Source: Leifsonia sp. ALI-44-B
Lineage (GTDB): Bacteria > Actinomycetota > Actinomycetes > Actinomycetales > Microbacteriaceae
Reading direction: 5' to 3'
Length of the DNA stretch: 64,000 bases
Assembly: GCF_001984125.1 (NCBI RefSeq)
Contig: NZ_MTQL01000006.1
Location: 248,001 to 312,000 of the forward strand
Positions within the stretch are counted from its first letter, which is position 1. Each line of letters opens with the position of its first letter. Shown piece by piece: positions 16,027 to 25,058 of the stretch. A model generated the notes under the pieces. That model did not search any database and was not told where the DNA came from. It saw nothing but the letters and a program-made list of their open reading frames with translations. Both the position numbers and the translations under genes were made by a program.

Positions 16027-16887
16027 ATGCAGCGTCCACGCGTGGTCTCACGGTATCTCGATGCCGCGGGGCCACGCGTTTTCGCGCACCGGGGCTTCGC
16101 CGACGGCGTGCCCGGCAACACGCTCGCCGCCTTCCGGGCCGCCCTCGAAGCGGGTGCGTCGCACCTCGAATCGGATGTCCGCGCGACGCGTGACGGCGTC
16201 CCCGTCCTTTTCCACGATGAACACCTCCCGGCTGGCGTCCTCCCCGAGGTCGCGCCCGACGACGCTGCAAGTTCTTCGCCACTCGACGACGTCGCTATCC
16301 GCACGCTCACGCTCGCTGAGGTGCGCCGCATCGATCTGGGCGGCGGCCACCGTATCCCGACGGTCGCCGAAGCGCTGGATGCCTTCCCCGATGCGCTCTG
16401 GAACCTCGACCTCAAGGCACCCGACGCCGTCGTCGCTACCGCAAAACACGTCTGGCGCGCGGGGGCTGCCGACCGTGTCCTGCTCACGTCGTTCTCCGAG
16501 GTGTCGCGTGCCCGCGCCGTGCGTCTCCTCCCCGGCATCGCGACGTCCGCGTCATCCATTGGCACGGCTGTCATCCTGCTCGCCGCCCTGACCGGTCGAC
16601 CCGCGCTGGTCCGCGCCGTCACGCGGCTCCTCCCCGGCACGGTGCTCGCCCTGCAGATCCCCGAACGGGCCGGCCCTCTCCCCCTCGTCACGACGCCCCT
16701 GCTGGCCACGCTGCACGGCGCGGGCCTCGAGGTGCACGTGTGGACCGTGAACGAACGCTCCGACATCCGCCGCCTGCTCGAACTGGGCGTCGACGGCATC
16801 GTCACCGATCGACCGGATGTCGCTCGCGCCGTCGTCGACGTGCTCGACGTCTTCGAGGCTTTGGGGCCCTCTCACGCTGGCAGTTGA
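16027..16887 (+). CDS. Glycerophosphodiester phosphodiesterase family protein
   Basis: 286 residues. The GDPD catalytic core is visible near the N-terminus: VFAHRGFADGVPGNTLAAF (HRG and the Asn/Thr of GNT), HLESDVRATRDGVPVLFHDE (the metal-binding E-x-D and the catalytic His-Asp). The end of the barrel shows EVHVWTVNERSDIRRLLELG and GIVTDRPD. The enzyme would cleave glycerophosphodiesters to glycerol-3-phosphate and an alcohol. No signal peptide is seen, so it is probably cytosolic. It sits six bases after the SPFH gene and is probably co-transcribed with it. Confidence 0.9.
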   Translation: MQRPRVVSRYLDAAGPRVFAHRGFADGVPGNTLAAFRAALEAGASHLESDVRATRDGVPVLFHDEHLPAGVLPEVAPDDAASSSPLDDVAIRTLTLAEVRRIDLGGGHRIPTVAEALDAFPDALWNLDLKAPDAVVATAKHVWRAGAADRVLLTSFSEVSRARAVRLLPGIATSASSIGTAVILLAALTGRPALVRAVTRLLPGTVLALQIPERAGPLPLVTTPLLATLHGAGLEVHVWTVNERSDIRRLLELGVDGIVTDRPDVARAVVDVLDVFEALGPSHAGS

Positions 16888-16907
16888 CTGGGAGAAAGCG
16901 GCCGCAG

Positions 16908-16939
16908 GGAAGCTCCCGCACAGCTTGGGGGTTTATAAC
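16908..16939 (+). promoter_or_regulatory. Candidate SigR/SigH-type promoter of rbpA
   Basis: GGAAG (16908-16912) is followed after exactly 18 bases by GTT (16931-16933), close to the GGAAT-N18-GTT consensus of the thiol-oxidative-stress sigma factors of actinobacteria. A TATAAC hexamer at 16934-16939 could act as a separate housekeeping -10. In Streptomyces rbpA is a known SigR target. Confidence 0.45.
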
Positions 16940-16969
16940 TGAGCATGCATCGCGAGAGGAGACCACACA

Positions 16970-17329
16970 ATGGCAGATCGCAGTTTGCGCGGAATGCGCC
17001 TGGGCGCCCAGAGCCTACAGAGCGAAGAGGGCGTCATTTTTTCGGAACGAACCCACCACAGCTATCTGTGCCCGGTTTGTAACAAGGAGACGTCGCTGTA
17101 CTTCGCGGCCGACGCCGAGGCGCCGGAAACGTGGGAATGCCGTCACTGCAGCAGCGAGGCCGTGCTGATGATCGGTTCGGAGCCGATTCAGCTCACGCGC
17201 GCCGACCCGAAGCAGGCACGCACCCACTGGGACATGCTGCTCGAACGCCGGACCGAAGCGGAGCTCGAAGAGCTTCTGCAGGAGCGTCTGAACTTCTTGC
17301 GGGCCCGCCGCGGTCAGAAGATCGCTTAG
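16970..17329 (+). CDS. rbpA: RNA polymerase-binding protein RbpA
   Basis: 119 residues, full length. RbpA is an actinobacteria-specific protein that binds the principal sigma factor and promoter DNA and stabilises the open complex. The N-terminal part has SLRGMRLGAQSLQSEEGV; the core has four Cys in two pairs (YLCPVCNKE and WECRHCSSE) as in zinc-bearing members; the C-terminal sigma-interaction domain has RTHWDMLLERRTEAELEELL. A GAGAGGAGA ribosome-binding site precedes the ATG. A good rho-independent terminator follows, so the gene is probably monocistronic. A stress-sigma promoter may lie upstream. Confidence 0.97.
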   Translation: MADRSLRGMRLGAQSLQSEEGVIFSERTHHSYLCPVCNKETSLYFAADAEAPETWECRHCSSEAVLMIGSEPIQLTRADPKQARTHWDMLLERRTEAELEELLQERLNFLRARRGQKIA

Positions 17330-17351
17330 CAGGCAGGTTCCCTACTCATCG

Positions 17352-17388
17352 ACCGCGGTCGTCGCCTCTCGGCGGGACCGCGGTTTTT
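17352..17388 (+). terminator. Rho-independent terminator of rbpA
   Basis: ACCGCGGTC (17352-17360) pairs with GACCGCGGT (17376-17384), with an inner CGCC/GGCG extension around a TCTC loop, followed by TTTTT at 17384-17388. Confidence 0.85.
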
Positions 17389-17500
17389 GTGTGCCCGAAC
17401 GGGAACCGGTCTGCCACTCGCCGGCCGCGCCGTAAGCCGCGCCCTCCCCCACTGACCGCTGCGCACGGCACGGGCTACGCTGCGCCCCGACACAGGCGAC

Positions 17501-19114
17501 TCAGCCGCGACGGCGACGCTCGCGCTGCGAGATGCCGGCGACGATGAGCCCGAGCAATCCGCCGAGCGACACGAACCACGCCAGCTGGGCGCCGAAGGCC
17601 ATCGCGGGCGTGATGGTCGATACGAGCGGCAGCGTCGCCACCATCGAACCGGGTTCGTAGGCGGGGATCTCGCTGAGCGTCTCTCCCCGCGGCCCGATCA
17701 TCTGGCTCGTGCCCACGGTCGAAATGTTCACGAGGCTGCGAGCCGTCTCGATGCTGCGCAGTCGCGCGATCGCCAGCTGCTGCTGGTTCTCGTCGGTGCG
17801 GCCGAAATCGGCGTTGTTGGTCTGCGCGAGGATGACCTCGGCACCGTCGCGCACGGCATCCCGGGTGAGCGCGTCATCCGCGATATCGAAGCAGATCGAC
17901 AGGCCCGCCATGACGCCGCCGATGTCGAAGACGTTGTCGCGCGTGCCGGGCGTGTACTCGCGCTGGATGAGGCCGATCAGATCGGGCGCGAACGGTTCCC
18001 AGAACGCGCGGTCGGGAACGTACTCGCCGAAGGGCACGGGATGCTTCTTGTCGTACTGGTCGGTCGAGCCATAGCCCGGCTCCCACAGCAGTGAGGAGTT
18101 GTAGTACTTGCCCTCGTTTTCGGTGATCGTTCCGACGACCAGGGGCGCCTGGAGCGCGTTACCCAGATAGTCGAGCACATCGGCCGCCTGCTTGTTCTCG
18201 AGCGGGTTCAGGTCGCTGCCGTTTTCGGGCCACACGACCATATCGGGCTGCACGTTCTTGTCGATGAGCGCCAAGGTTGCGGATGCTTGAGCCGCCAGCA
18301 CATCGCCCGGTGCCGCACCGTCGAAGTACCCCGCCTTGCCGTTGCCCTGGACCGCGGCGATCGTCGTCGTGCCCGTCTGAGCCACGGGCCACAACGGGAT
18401 GGCGAAGAGCACCGTGATCGCGGCGACCGCGGCCGTGATGCGCGGCAGGTAGCCGACGCGCGCCGGAGCGCCCGCCGCGGCGGATCCGGTGAACGCAGGA
18501 CGTCGGCCCCGGGCATCCCACCCGATCGTGTTCTCGCGCGGAGTGCGGACGATCTCGACGATGACGGCGACGAGCAGCACCATGAGGAAGCTGAGACCCG
18601 AGACGCCCGTCCAAGCGACGACACCGGCGAGCGGGCTCTCTGACTGGCTGAGGGCGACGCGGCCCCACGCGAAGCCGCCGTAGGGCCATGTGCTGACGAT
18701 CTCTTCGCGCAGTGTCCAGAGGCCCGCCACGACGAGGGGCAGCAGCAGGTAGCGGCCCAGGCGGTGGGGCCAGACGCGCGGCACCCAGCGGTAGGCGAGC
18801 GTGAGCAGCATGGCGCCGGCCGCGAAGAAGAGCGACTCGAGCGTGGAGAGCGCGACCCAGGGCACGGGGCCGAGGTAGAGCGCCGTCCACGAGACGTGCA
18901 CGAGGTAGAACGCGAGGCTGGCGACGAATCCGACGAGGAACGCCGAGCCGAGCCGCCGGCCGATGAGCGTCACCAGGATGAGCGCGATGCCGACGAATGT
19001 GAGGGGCCAGATGCCGAGGTCGGGAAAACCGCCGTCGAGCACGATGCCCGCGCCGGCCGCGACGATGAGAGCGGCCCAGAGGGGAAGGATGGGCCGGGGA
19101 GAGCGGGAGTTCAC
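17501..19114 (-). CDS. lnt: Apolipoprotein N-acyltransferase
   Basis: 537 residues. Lnt adds a third acyl chain to the N-terminal Cys of lipoproteins at the outer face of the cytoplasmic membrane. About six hydrophobic helices occupy the first 220 residues, followed by the nitrilase-like domain with the catalytic triad: Glu in WPENGSDLNPL, Lys in YDKKHPVPFGEY and Cys in GLSICFDIADD. A further essential-type Glu lies in PFGEY. A last hydrophobic helix is near the C-terminus. One candidate substrate class, the FKBP lipoprotein, is encoded in the window. The gene is separated by about 120 featureless bases from helY. Confidence 0.94.
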   Translation of the reverse strand: MNSRSPRPILPLWAALIVAAGAGIVLDGGFPDLGIWPLTFVGIALILVTLIGRRLGSAFLVGFVASLAFYLVHVSWTALYLGPVPWVALSTLESLFFAAGAMLLTLAYRWVPRVWPHRLGRYLLLPLVVAGLWTLREEIVSTWPYGGFAWGRVALSQSESPLAGVVAWTGVSGLSFLMVLLVAVIVEIVRTPRENTIGWDARGRRPAFTGSAAAGAPARVGYLPRITAAVAAITVLFAIPLWPVAQTGTTTIAAVQGNGKAGYFDGAAPGDVLAAQASATLALIDKNVQPDMVVWPENGSDLNPLENKQAADVLDYLGNALQAPLVVGTITENEGKYYNSSLLWEPGYGSTDQYDKKHPVPFGEYVPDRAFWEPFAPDLIGLIQREYTPGTRDNVFDIGGVMAGLSICFDIADDALTRDAVRDGAEVILAQTNNADFGRTDENQQQLAIARLRSIETARSLVNISTVGTSQMIGPRGETLSEIPAYEPGSMVATLPLVSTITPAMAFGAQLAWFVSLGGLLGLIVAGISQRERRRRG

Positions 19115-19234
19115 CTGATCAGCCTACGGTGCGAAACCGGACGAATTCTGACGCTCGGCCGCGCCCAGGTATTCCCGCGTCTGCCGGGCACGATCGCCGG
19201 CGCAGCAGCTCATCGAGGGCAACCCAGCCGCGCA

Positions 19235-21664
19235 TCACACCGTGCTGTAGGCGACGATTCCTCGGCGAATTGCTTCGAGGGCGGCGCGGGCGTTGCGCCC
19301 CACTCCCCCGTCGGCGACGATCGACAACTGGTCGAGCAGGTCGATGGTCTGCTTGGTCCAGCGCACGAAGTCGCCCGCCGCGAGATCGGCTTCGGTCAGC
19401 ACCGAGTCGAGGGTGTGCCCACGCGCCCAGTGATACATGGCCGTGCTGAGCCCGGTGGCCAGCGGCTCGCTCCCCGGCAGCTTGTGTTCGCGTTCGTAAT
19501 CGTCGAGGCGCGACCAGATGTCCTCGGTGCGGGCCAACGCCTCACGGAACGCGCCGCGCGGCAGGAAGCGCTCGGGCAGGTTGCCGGTGTCGCGCCGCGG
19601 TTCGAACACGATGCACGTGGCCATGGCGGCGAGGCTGGCCGGGTCGAGGTCGTTCCAGAGATTGCGGCGCAGGGCCTCGGCCACGAGCAGGTCGCGTTCG
19701 CCGTAGATGCGCTTGAGGGTGCGCCCGGCCGCGCTCAGCACGACGGCGCCGTCGGGGTCGCGCACGAGGTATTCGTAGTTCAGCAGCACATCGGTGACGC
19801 GGTCGAAGATCTTGGCCACGGCTCCCGTGCGCGTCGAGATCTGGCGGCCCAGCTGATCGGTCTGCTTCTTGAGCTTGAACCAGCGCTCGGCCCAGCGCGC
19901 ATGCTTCTCGCGGTCGGAGCATCCATGGCACGGGTGGCTTTTCAGCCGCTGGCGCAGATCAGCCAGGGCCGCCTGACGCTTCTGCTGCGCGGCCTTCGAG
20001 TAATTCGAGGTGCGCTCACCGCTGCGTTCGAGATCGCTCAGCTCGCGTCGGATCGCCGCGTACTCGGAGAAGTCGCCCAGGTGGCACTCCATGGCCTTCT
20101 GATAGCCCTCGAGCGTCTTCTGCTGCTCGCGCACCTTCTGCGCGATCGACACGACGGCGCGGTCGGCTTGGAACTGCGCGAAGGACGATTCGAGGATGTC
20201 GCGCGTGCGAGACCGGCCGAACTGATCGATCAGGTTCACGGCCATGTTGTAGGTCGGTTTGAAACTCGAGTTCAGCGGATAGGTGCGACGCGATGCGAGT
20301 GACGCCACCGATTGCGGATGCAGCCCCTCCTGCCACTGGATGACGGCGTGTCCCTCGACGTCGATGCCGCGGCGCCCGGCGCGCCCCGTGAGCTGCGTGT
20401 ACTCCCCCGGGGTGATGGGCACGCGCGCCTCGCCGTTGAATTTCTCGAGCTTCTCGAGCACGACGGTGCGGGCCGGCATGTTGATGCCGAGCGCGAGCGT
20501 CTCGGTGGCGAACACGACCTTGACCAGTTTGCGGCGGAAGAGCTCTTCGACGACCTCTTTGAACGCGGGCAGCATGCCGGCGTGGTGGGCTGCGACGCCG
20601 CGCTCGAGCCCGTCGAGCCACTCGAAGTAGCCGAGGACGGCGAGGTCTTCGTCGAGCAGGGTGCGGCAGCGCTCCTCGACGATCTCGCGGATCTCGGCGC
20701 GCTCGTGCGTCTCGGTGAGGCGCACACCCGAGCGCAGGACCTGTTTGACGGCTTGGTCGCAGCCCACGCGGCTGAAGACGAAGAAGATGGCGGGCAGCAG
20801 GTTGTGCTCGTCGAGCATGCGGGCGATGTTGCCGCGGTCCATGCGTTCGGGACGGTGGTACTGCGAGCGGCGCTGGTTGTAGCGCGAGACATCCTTGTGT
20901 TGGCGGTTCGAAACCGTGCGCCCGCCGAACTGGGCCATGCGCACGAGCTCGGGGTTGACCTGGTGCGTATCGGCGAGCGAGGGGGCCGCGAAGAGGTCGA
21001 TCAGCTTGGTGCCCATGAGCACGTGCTGGTCGAGGGGCACCGGCCGCTCCTCTGACACGATGACGTCGGTCTCGCCGCGCACGGCCTGCAGCCAGTCGCC
21101 GAACTCCTCGGCGTTCGACACCGTCGCGCTGAGCGAGACGAGCCGCACCTGCTGCGGCAGGTGGATGATGACTTCTTCCCAGACCGCGCCGCGGAACCGG
21201 TCGGCGAGGTAGTGCACCTCGTCCATGACGACGAAGCTCAGGTCGGTGAGCAGGTCGCTGTCGGCGTAGAGCATGTTGCGCAGCACCTCGGTCGTCATGA
21301 CCACAATGCGCGCGTTGGAGTTGATGTTCGTGTCGCCCGTCAGCAGGCCCACGTTCTCGGGGCCGTACTCGGCCACGAACTCCTGGAACTTCTGGTTGCT
21401 GAGTGCTTTCATGGGCGCCGTGTAAAACACCTTGTCGTAGCGGCGTTCCATGGCCATGTAGACGGCGAACTCGGCCACGATCGTCTTGCCGGCACCCGTG
21501 GGGGCCGCCACGAGCACGCTGCGCCCCTTTTCGAGGCTCGCGCACGCCTCCAGCTGGAACGCGTCCAGGTCGAAGTCGAGGCGATCTCGGAACCCCCGCA
21601 CCAGGGAGGTGTTCTTCTTCGCGCGCGCATAGCGTTCTGCGGGCGACAACGTGGTGTCACTCAT
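19235..21664 (-). CDS. helY: Superfamily 2 RNA helicase HelY (Ski2/Mtr4-like)
   Basis: 809 residues from the ATG at 21664, which overlaps the tatC stop by four bases. Helicase motifs in order: Walker A VAAPTGAGKTIVAEFA, motif II VMDEVHYLAD, motif III SLSATVSNAEEF and motif VI QLTGRAGRRGIDVEG; the C-terminal region has the DSHCT-like helical domain (DLAAGDFVRWTKQTIDLLDQ). HelY is the mycobacterial name for this tatC-linked helicase (Rv2092c). It probably remodels structured or damaged RNA. The frame continues upstream through tatC, but that part is a shadow of tatC. Confidence 0.95.
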   Translation of the reverse strand: MSDTTLSPAERYARAKKNTSLVRGFRDRLDFDLDAFQLEACASLEKGRSVLVAAPTGAGKTIVAEFAVYMAMERRYDKVFYTAPMKALSNQKFQEFVAEYGPENVGLLTGDTNINSNARIVVMTTEVLRNMLYADSDLLTDLSFVVMDEVHYLADRFRGAVWEEVIIHLPQQVRLVSLSATVSNAEEFGDWLQAVRGETDVIVSEERPVPLDQHVLMGTKLIDLFAAPSLADTHQVNPELVRMAQFGGRTVSNRQHKDVSRYNQRRSQYHRPERMDRGNIARMLDEHNLLPAIFFVFSRVGCDQAVKQVLRSGVRLTETHERAEIREIVEERCRTLLDEDLAVLGYFEWLDGLERGVAAHHAGMLPAFKEVVEELFRRKLVKVVFATETLALGINMPARTVVLEKLEKFNGEARVPITPGEYTQLTGRAGRRGIDVEGHAVIQWQEGLHPQSVASLASRRTYPLNSSFKPTYNMAVNLIDQFGRSRTRDILESSFAQFQADRAVVSIAQKVREQQKTLEGYQKAMECHLGDFSEYAAIRRELSDLERSGERTSNYSKAAQQKRQAALADLRQRLKSHPCHGCSDREKHARWAERWFKLKKQTDQLGRQISTRTGAVAKIFDRVTDVLLNYEYLVRDPDGAVVLSAAGRTLKRIYGERDLLVAEALRRNLWNDLDPASLAAMATCIVFEPRRDTGNLPERFLPRGAFREALARTEDIWSRLDDYEREHKLPGSEPLATGLSTAMYHWARGHTLDSVLTEADLAAGDFVRWTKQTIDLLDQLSIVADGGVGRNARAALEAIRRGIVAYSTV

Positions 21665-22449
21665 CCGACCAACTCCGCTTCTCGAACCTTCTGCCGTTTG
21701 GCGGCCCGTCGATCGTGCAGGTAGGCCACTCCGTAAGCCACGAAGTATAGGAACACCATGGGGATGGCGAGCAAGAACATTGACACCAGGTCGGCGGCCG
21801 GTGTAGCGACGGCGCAGAAGAGCGCGATGACGAGCACGGCCACGCGCCAGCCCTTGATGATGGCGGCGGCGCTCAGCACGCCGACGAAGTTCAGCAGCAC
21901 GAGGAACACGGGCAGGACGAAGGCGATGCCCACCGCGATGATGAGCTTCAGCACGAAGTCGTAGTACATGGCCGCGTTGAAGAAGTTCGACGCGTCGGCC
22001 GGGGTGAAGCCGACCATGAGTTCGACGATGTGCGGCATGACGTAGTAACCGGCGGCGCAGCCGGCCAGGAACAGTGGGATTGCCGAGAGGAAGAAGCCCA
22101 GCACATAGGCGATCTCTTTGCGCGTGAGGCCGGGCACGAAGAACGCCCACACCTGGTACAGCCACACCGGGCTCGAGATGACGAGACCGGCCGTGAACGC
22201 GACCTTCATGCGCAGGTCGAAGGCACCCGTGATGGCGTCAAAGTTGAGGATGGCTCGGCCACGCTCTTCGGCGATCTCGGTGATCGGAATGGCGATCTGA
22301 TCGATCAGCCATTCCGAGATGATGAAGCCGACGACCATCGCGACCAGGATCGCGATGGCACTGATGAAGAGGCGCTTGCGCAATTCGGCGAGGTGCTGGC
22401 CGAACGACATGCGCCCTTCGGAGTTCTTCGACGGCTTGGCCGTTGCCAC
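21661..22449 (-). CDS. tatC: Twin-arginine translocase subunit TatC
   Basis: 262 residues from a GTG at 22449, one base after the tatA stop. TatC is the receptor of the Tat pathway, which exports folded proteins. It shows MSFGQHLAELRKRLFISAI at the cytoplasmic N-terminus, then six membrane helices; LTRKEIAYVLGF and the conserved FAAYYDF-like loop (NAAMYYDFVLKL) are characteristic. It is followed by helY with an ATGA overlap, so tatA-tatC-helY are coupled. An alternative start at the Met of MSFGQHLA would remove 13 residues. Confidence 0.95.
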   Translation of the reverse strand: MATAKPSKNSEGRMSFGQHLAELRKRLFISAIAILVAMVVGFIISEWLIDQIAIPITEIAEERGRAILNFDAITGAFDLRMKVAFTAGLVISSPVWLYQVWAFFVPGLTRKEIAYVLGFFLSAIPLFLAGCAAGYYVMPHIVELMVGFTPADASNFFNAAMYYDFVLKLIIAVGIAFVLPVFLVLLNFVGVLSAAAIIKGWRVAVLVIALFCAVATPAADLVSMFLLAIPMVFLYFVAYGVAYLHDRRAAKRQKVREAELVG

Positions 22450-22450
22450 G

Positions 22451-22855
22451 CTAGTTCTTCTGGTGCGATTCGGCGTTCTGCGCGCCCGCCGAGGTCGCCT
22501 CACCGTGAGGAGCCGGCTGGACCGGCGGTGCGCTCAGAACGGGCGCGGGCTCGGCCTGCGGTGCCTGTGGTGCAACGTACGGCTGCGCAACCGGCTGCTG
22601 CGCCGGTGCCTGCTGAACGGGAGCCGGCTGCTGCGCGGGAACCTGAGCGGCGGGCTGCTGCGTCGGCACCTGCGCGTCGGCGGCAGCGGCGTGGTCACCA
22701 TCGACCTTGTCGCTCTTCACCTCGTTCTTGAAGATCTTGAGGGACTGCCCGACGCTCTTGGCGAGGCCCGGAAGCTTCGGAGCACCGAACAAAAGCAATA
22801 CGAGGAAGACGATGGCGAGAAGGTGCCATCCGGTCAGGTTGCCGAAAATACCCAT
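22451..22855 (-). CDS. tatA: Twin-arginine translocase subunit TatA
   Basis: 134 residues from the ATG at 22855, preceded by AAGGAAC. One N-terminal membrane helix (WHLLAIVFLVLLLFGAPKLP) is followed by the amphipathic helix LAKSVGQSLKIFKNEVKSD. TatA oligomers form the Tat translocation pore. The C-terminal 70 residues are a Pro/Gln/Ala-rich tail with imperfect QQPA repeats, longer than in typical TatA. The frame upstream of 22855 has no start signal. A TAGACT -10-like element lies upstream on the minus strand. Confidence 0.94.
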   Translation of the reverse strand: MGIFGNLTGWHLLAIVFLVLLLFGAPKLPGLAKSVGQSLKIFKNEVKSDKVDGDHAAAADAQVPTQQPAAQVPAQQPAPVQQAPAQQPVAQPYVAPQAPQAEPAPVLSAPPVQPAPHGEATSAGAQNAESHQKN

Positions 22856-22952
22856 GATTCGTTCCTTGACTGTCGAAGTTCGTTCCAGTCTAACCCGCGG
22901 TGCCCGCGACCGCCCGATTCTGCGCAGTCTCTCGGCGTCTCGCTCGGTCTCG

Positions 22953-23945
22953 TCACGATGCTGAGGATGCCTCGCCATAGCGTTCGAGCGCCTGCCTCGA
23001 CCATTCGGCCACCGCATCCCGTGCCTCGTCGGGCTCAAGCACCTGCACGACCCCCGGCAGACTCGCCACCAGGCGCTTGAGGCCGTGGTAGTGCGCCAAC
23101 CGCAACTCGACGCGCACGCGGGAGCCGTGCGGCACCGGTTGCGTGTCCGGCGCGATGTACTCCGCGATGAGGGGAACCGAGTCGGCCTCGACCTCGATCA
23201 AAACGGCGAGGTCCTCGTCGGACCCCTCGAACAGCGTTTCGGGCAGCGCGACATCCGCCGGCGTCTTCGTGATCGGGATGTCGGTCGTGCGCAGTTCGGA
23301 CAGCCGGTCGAGCCGGAACGTGCGAACGCCGCGGCGCGCATGGTCCCAGCCGCGCACGTACCAGTCCTCGTCGACGGATTCGATGCGCAGCGGGTCGACC
23401 GAGCGCACCTCCCGTTCGCCGCGCGAGTTGAGGTAGACGAACTCGATGCGTCGACCGTCGGTGAGGGCTGCGCGGATCTCATCCAGCGAGGAGTCGACCA
23501 CGGCTCGCCCGACGAGCACCTCGCTCGGAACCCCGGAAGCGCCCCGCGATAGCTTGAGCAGCAGCGAGTCGAGCACGGCGCGATCGTTCTGGCCGGGCAG
23601 CGCCGACAGGTACTGCAAGCCGGCGATCAGCGCAGCGGCCTCGCGCGCCGAGAACCGGGGCGAGTCGTCGATGGCCACCTGGTGTGTGAGCGCGATCTCG
23701 TCGTGCTCCTCAAAAGCCGTCCAGTCGATGTCGAAGAGGTCTTCGTGCTGGTAGGACGTGGTCTCGCCGGGCACGCCAGACACGGCGATGAGCCGCACCG
23801 ATTGCCGGATCTGCTCGGCGGGCACGCCGAAGTGGGCGGCGGCATCCGCCACGCTCACGCGCTCGATATCCATCAGGTAGGGCACGAACGACAGCAGGAA
23901 GGCGAGCTTGTCTCGCGCCTGCGGTGCCGGGGTCCTAGCTGCCAT
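22953..23945 (-). CDS. pafC: WYL-domain transcriptional activator PafC
   Basis: 330 residues from the ATG at 23945, which lies inside the last codons of pafB (11-bp overlap). PafC pairs with PafB to activate DNA-damage genes independently of RecA/LexA in mycobacteria. The N-terminal winged helix has KLAFLLSFVPYLMDIERVSV; the WYL domain has RIEFVYLNSRGEREVRSVDP and DWYVRGWDHARRGVRTFRLD; the WCX extension closes the protein (SRVRVELRLAHYHGLKRLVA). It is followed 97 bases later by tatA. The Pup ligase gene pafA, which normally precedes pafB, is missing. Confidence 0.93.
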   Translation of the reverse strand: MAARTPAPQARDKLAFLLSFVPYLMDIERVSVADAAAHFGVPAEQIRQSVRLIAVSGVPGETTSYQHEDLFDIDWTAFEEHDEIALTHQVAIDDSPRFSAREAAALIAGLQYLSALPGQNDRAVLDSLLLKLSRGASGVPSEVLVGRAVVDSSLDEIRAALTDGRRIEFVYLNSRGEREVRSVDPLRIESVDEDWYVRGWDHARRGVRTFRLDRLSELRTTDIPITKTPADVALPETLFEGSDEDLAVLIEVEADSVPLIAEYIAPDTQPVPHGSRVRVELRLAHYHGLKRLVASLPGVVQVLEPDEARDAVAEWSRQALERYGEASSAS

Positions 23946-25029
23946 GACGACCTCCGATGGGGCGGGCGGATCCGGCGTCGGCTGCCGATGAGTCACCGGC
24001 ACTGCCGCCTGCGTCGTCGTTGAGACGGGCGTGTGCCTCGAGCGTGCGACGGTGGCGAGCGATGACGCCCGCTCGCAGTCGCTCCGGCGACACGGCTTCT
24101 GCCTCGGGCCCATAACCCGCGAGCTCGTCGGCGAGGAGGTCGACATCCGTGTAATGCAGCTCGATCGTGGGCTCGCCGGCATCCGCATCGACGAGGGTGC
24201 CGCGCTTGCCGAGACGGGCCTCGGCGTCGCTGCCCGGTGCCACGCGCACGCGCGCCACGTTCGCCTGCCAGAGGGCGTCGAGTTCAGCGAGGGCGCGTTC
24301 GGCGAGACCCGTTTCGGCCGGCGCGTCGAACGTGCGGTTCTTCACCTTCACGACGCCGACGATGCGCGAGAGCAGGAACGTGCGGCGGTCTTTCACGCCC
24401 TCGTCGTAGGCCGACAGATGCCAGCGCCCGCGGTACTGCACGAGCGCGAGCGGATGCACGGTGCGCAGCCGCGGCGCGCTCCCCCCGGGTTTGACGTAGA
24501 CGAACGTCACCACCTGGTGCCGGTCGAGCGCCGTGCGCAGGGGGTCGAAGGCGTTCTCGCGGGTGCGGACACGCGGCGCATAGCCGATGACGGGTTCTGT
24601 CGACTCGATGCCGAGTGAGCGCAGTTTGAGGATGGCGCGCTGCGACTCCCCCGACAGTGAACCCTGTCGCCACACGGTCGCCGCGAGCGACAGCATCGCG
24701 ATCTCTGCCGACGAGAACGTGATGTCGGCTGGCAGATCGTACGCGCCCTTGGGGATCAGGTAGCGCAACAGCTGGTTGTTGCCGGAACTCTCGGGCGCCT
24801 CGATCGTCTCGAGCGGGATGCCGAGCTCGCGGATGTCGTCCTTATCGCGCTCGAATTGGCGCTCGAGGCTCGTGTTGTCGCCTCCGACCACGAACTTCTG
24901 CCGGTACCCCTGGACGGTCGACAGGACCTCGGTCTTCGTGAGGCCCTGCTCGGTGGCGAGCAGCGCGAGCACGAGCGAGAACAGGCGCTCCTCGACCGCG
25001 ACGCGCGGTGAGGCGGAACGTTCTGCCAC
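23935..25029 (-). CDS. pafB: WYL-domain transcriptional activator PafB
   Basis: 364 residues from a GTG at 25029. The N-terminal helix-turn-helix has VEERLFSLVLALLATEQGLT and the coupled DKDDIRELGIPLETI; the WYL domain has HQVVTFVYVKPGGSAPRLR and GRWHLSAYDEGVKDRRTFLL. It forms the PafBC activator with the overlapping pafC product. The likely targets carry a TTGTC(A/G)GTG-N8-TAnnnT promoter; two candidate sites occur in this window (42566-42588 and 34854-34877). In this locus the gene is not preceded by pafA, so PafBC seems to be kept without the Pup system. The last 30 residues are disordered. Confidence 0.93.
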   Translation of the reverse strand: MAERSASPRVAVEERLFSLVLALLATEQGLTKTEVLSTVQGYRQKFVVGGDNTSLERQFERDKDDIRELGIPLETIEAPESSGNNQLLRYLIPKGAYDLPADITFSSAEIAMLSLAATVWRQGSLSGESQRAILKLRSLGIESTEPVIGYAPRVRTRENAFDPLRTALDRHQVVTFVYVKPGGSAPRLRTVHPLALVQYRGRWHLSAYDEGVKDRRTFLLSRIVGVVKVKNRTFDAPAETGLAERALAELDALWQANVARVRVAPGSDAEARLGKRGTLVDADAGEPTIELHYTDVDLLADELAGYGPEAEAVSPERLRAGVIARHRRTLEAHARLNDDAGGSAGDSSAADAGSARPIGGRHGS

Positions 25030-25058
25030 GGACGGCTCCCCGCTGATTGCTCTCGGTG

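Noticed and set aside
21665-22165. Upstream extension of the HelY frame
   Set aside because: It lies wholly inside tatC in another frame and has no domain content; the ATG at 21664 with the ATGA overlap is the natural start.
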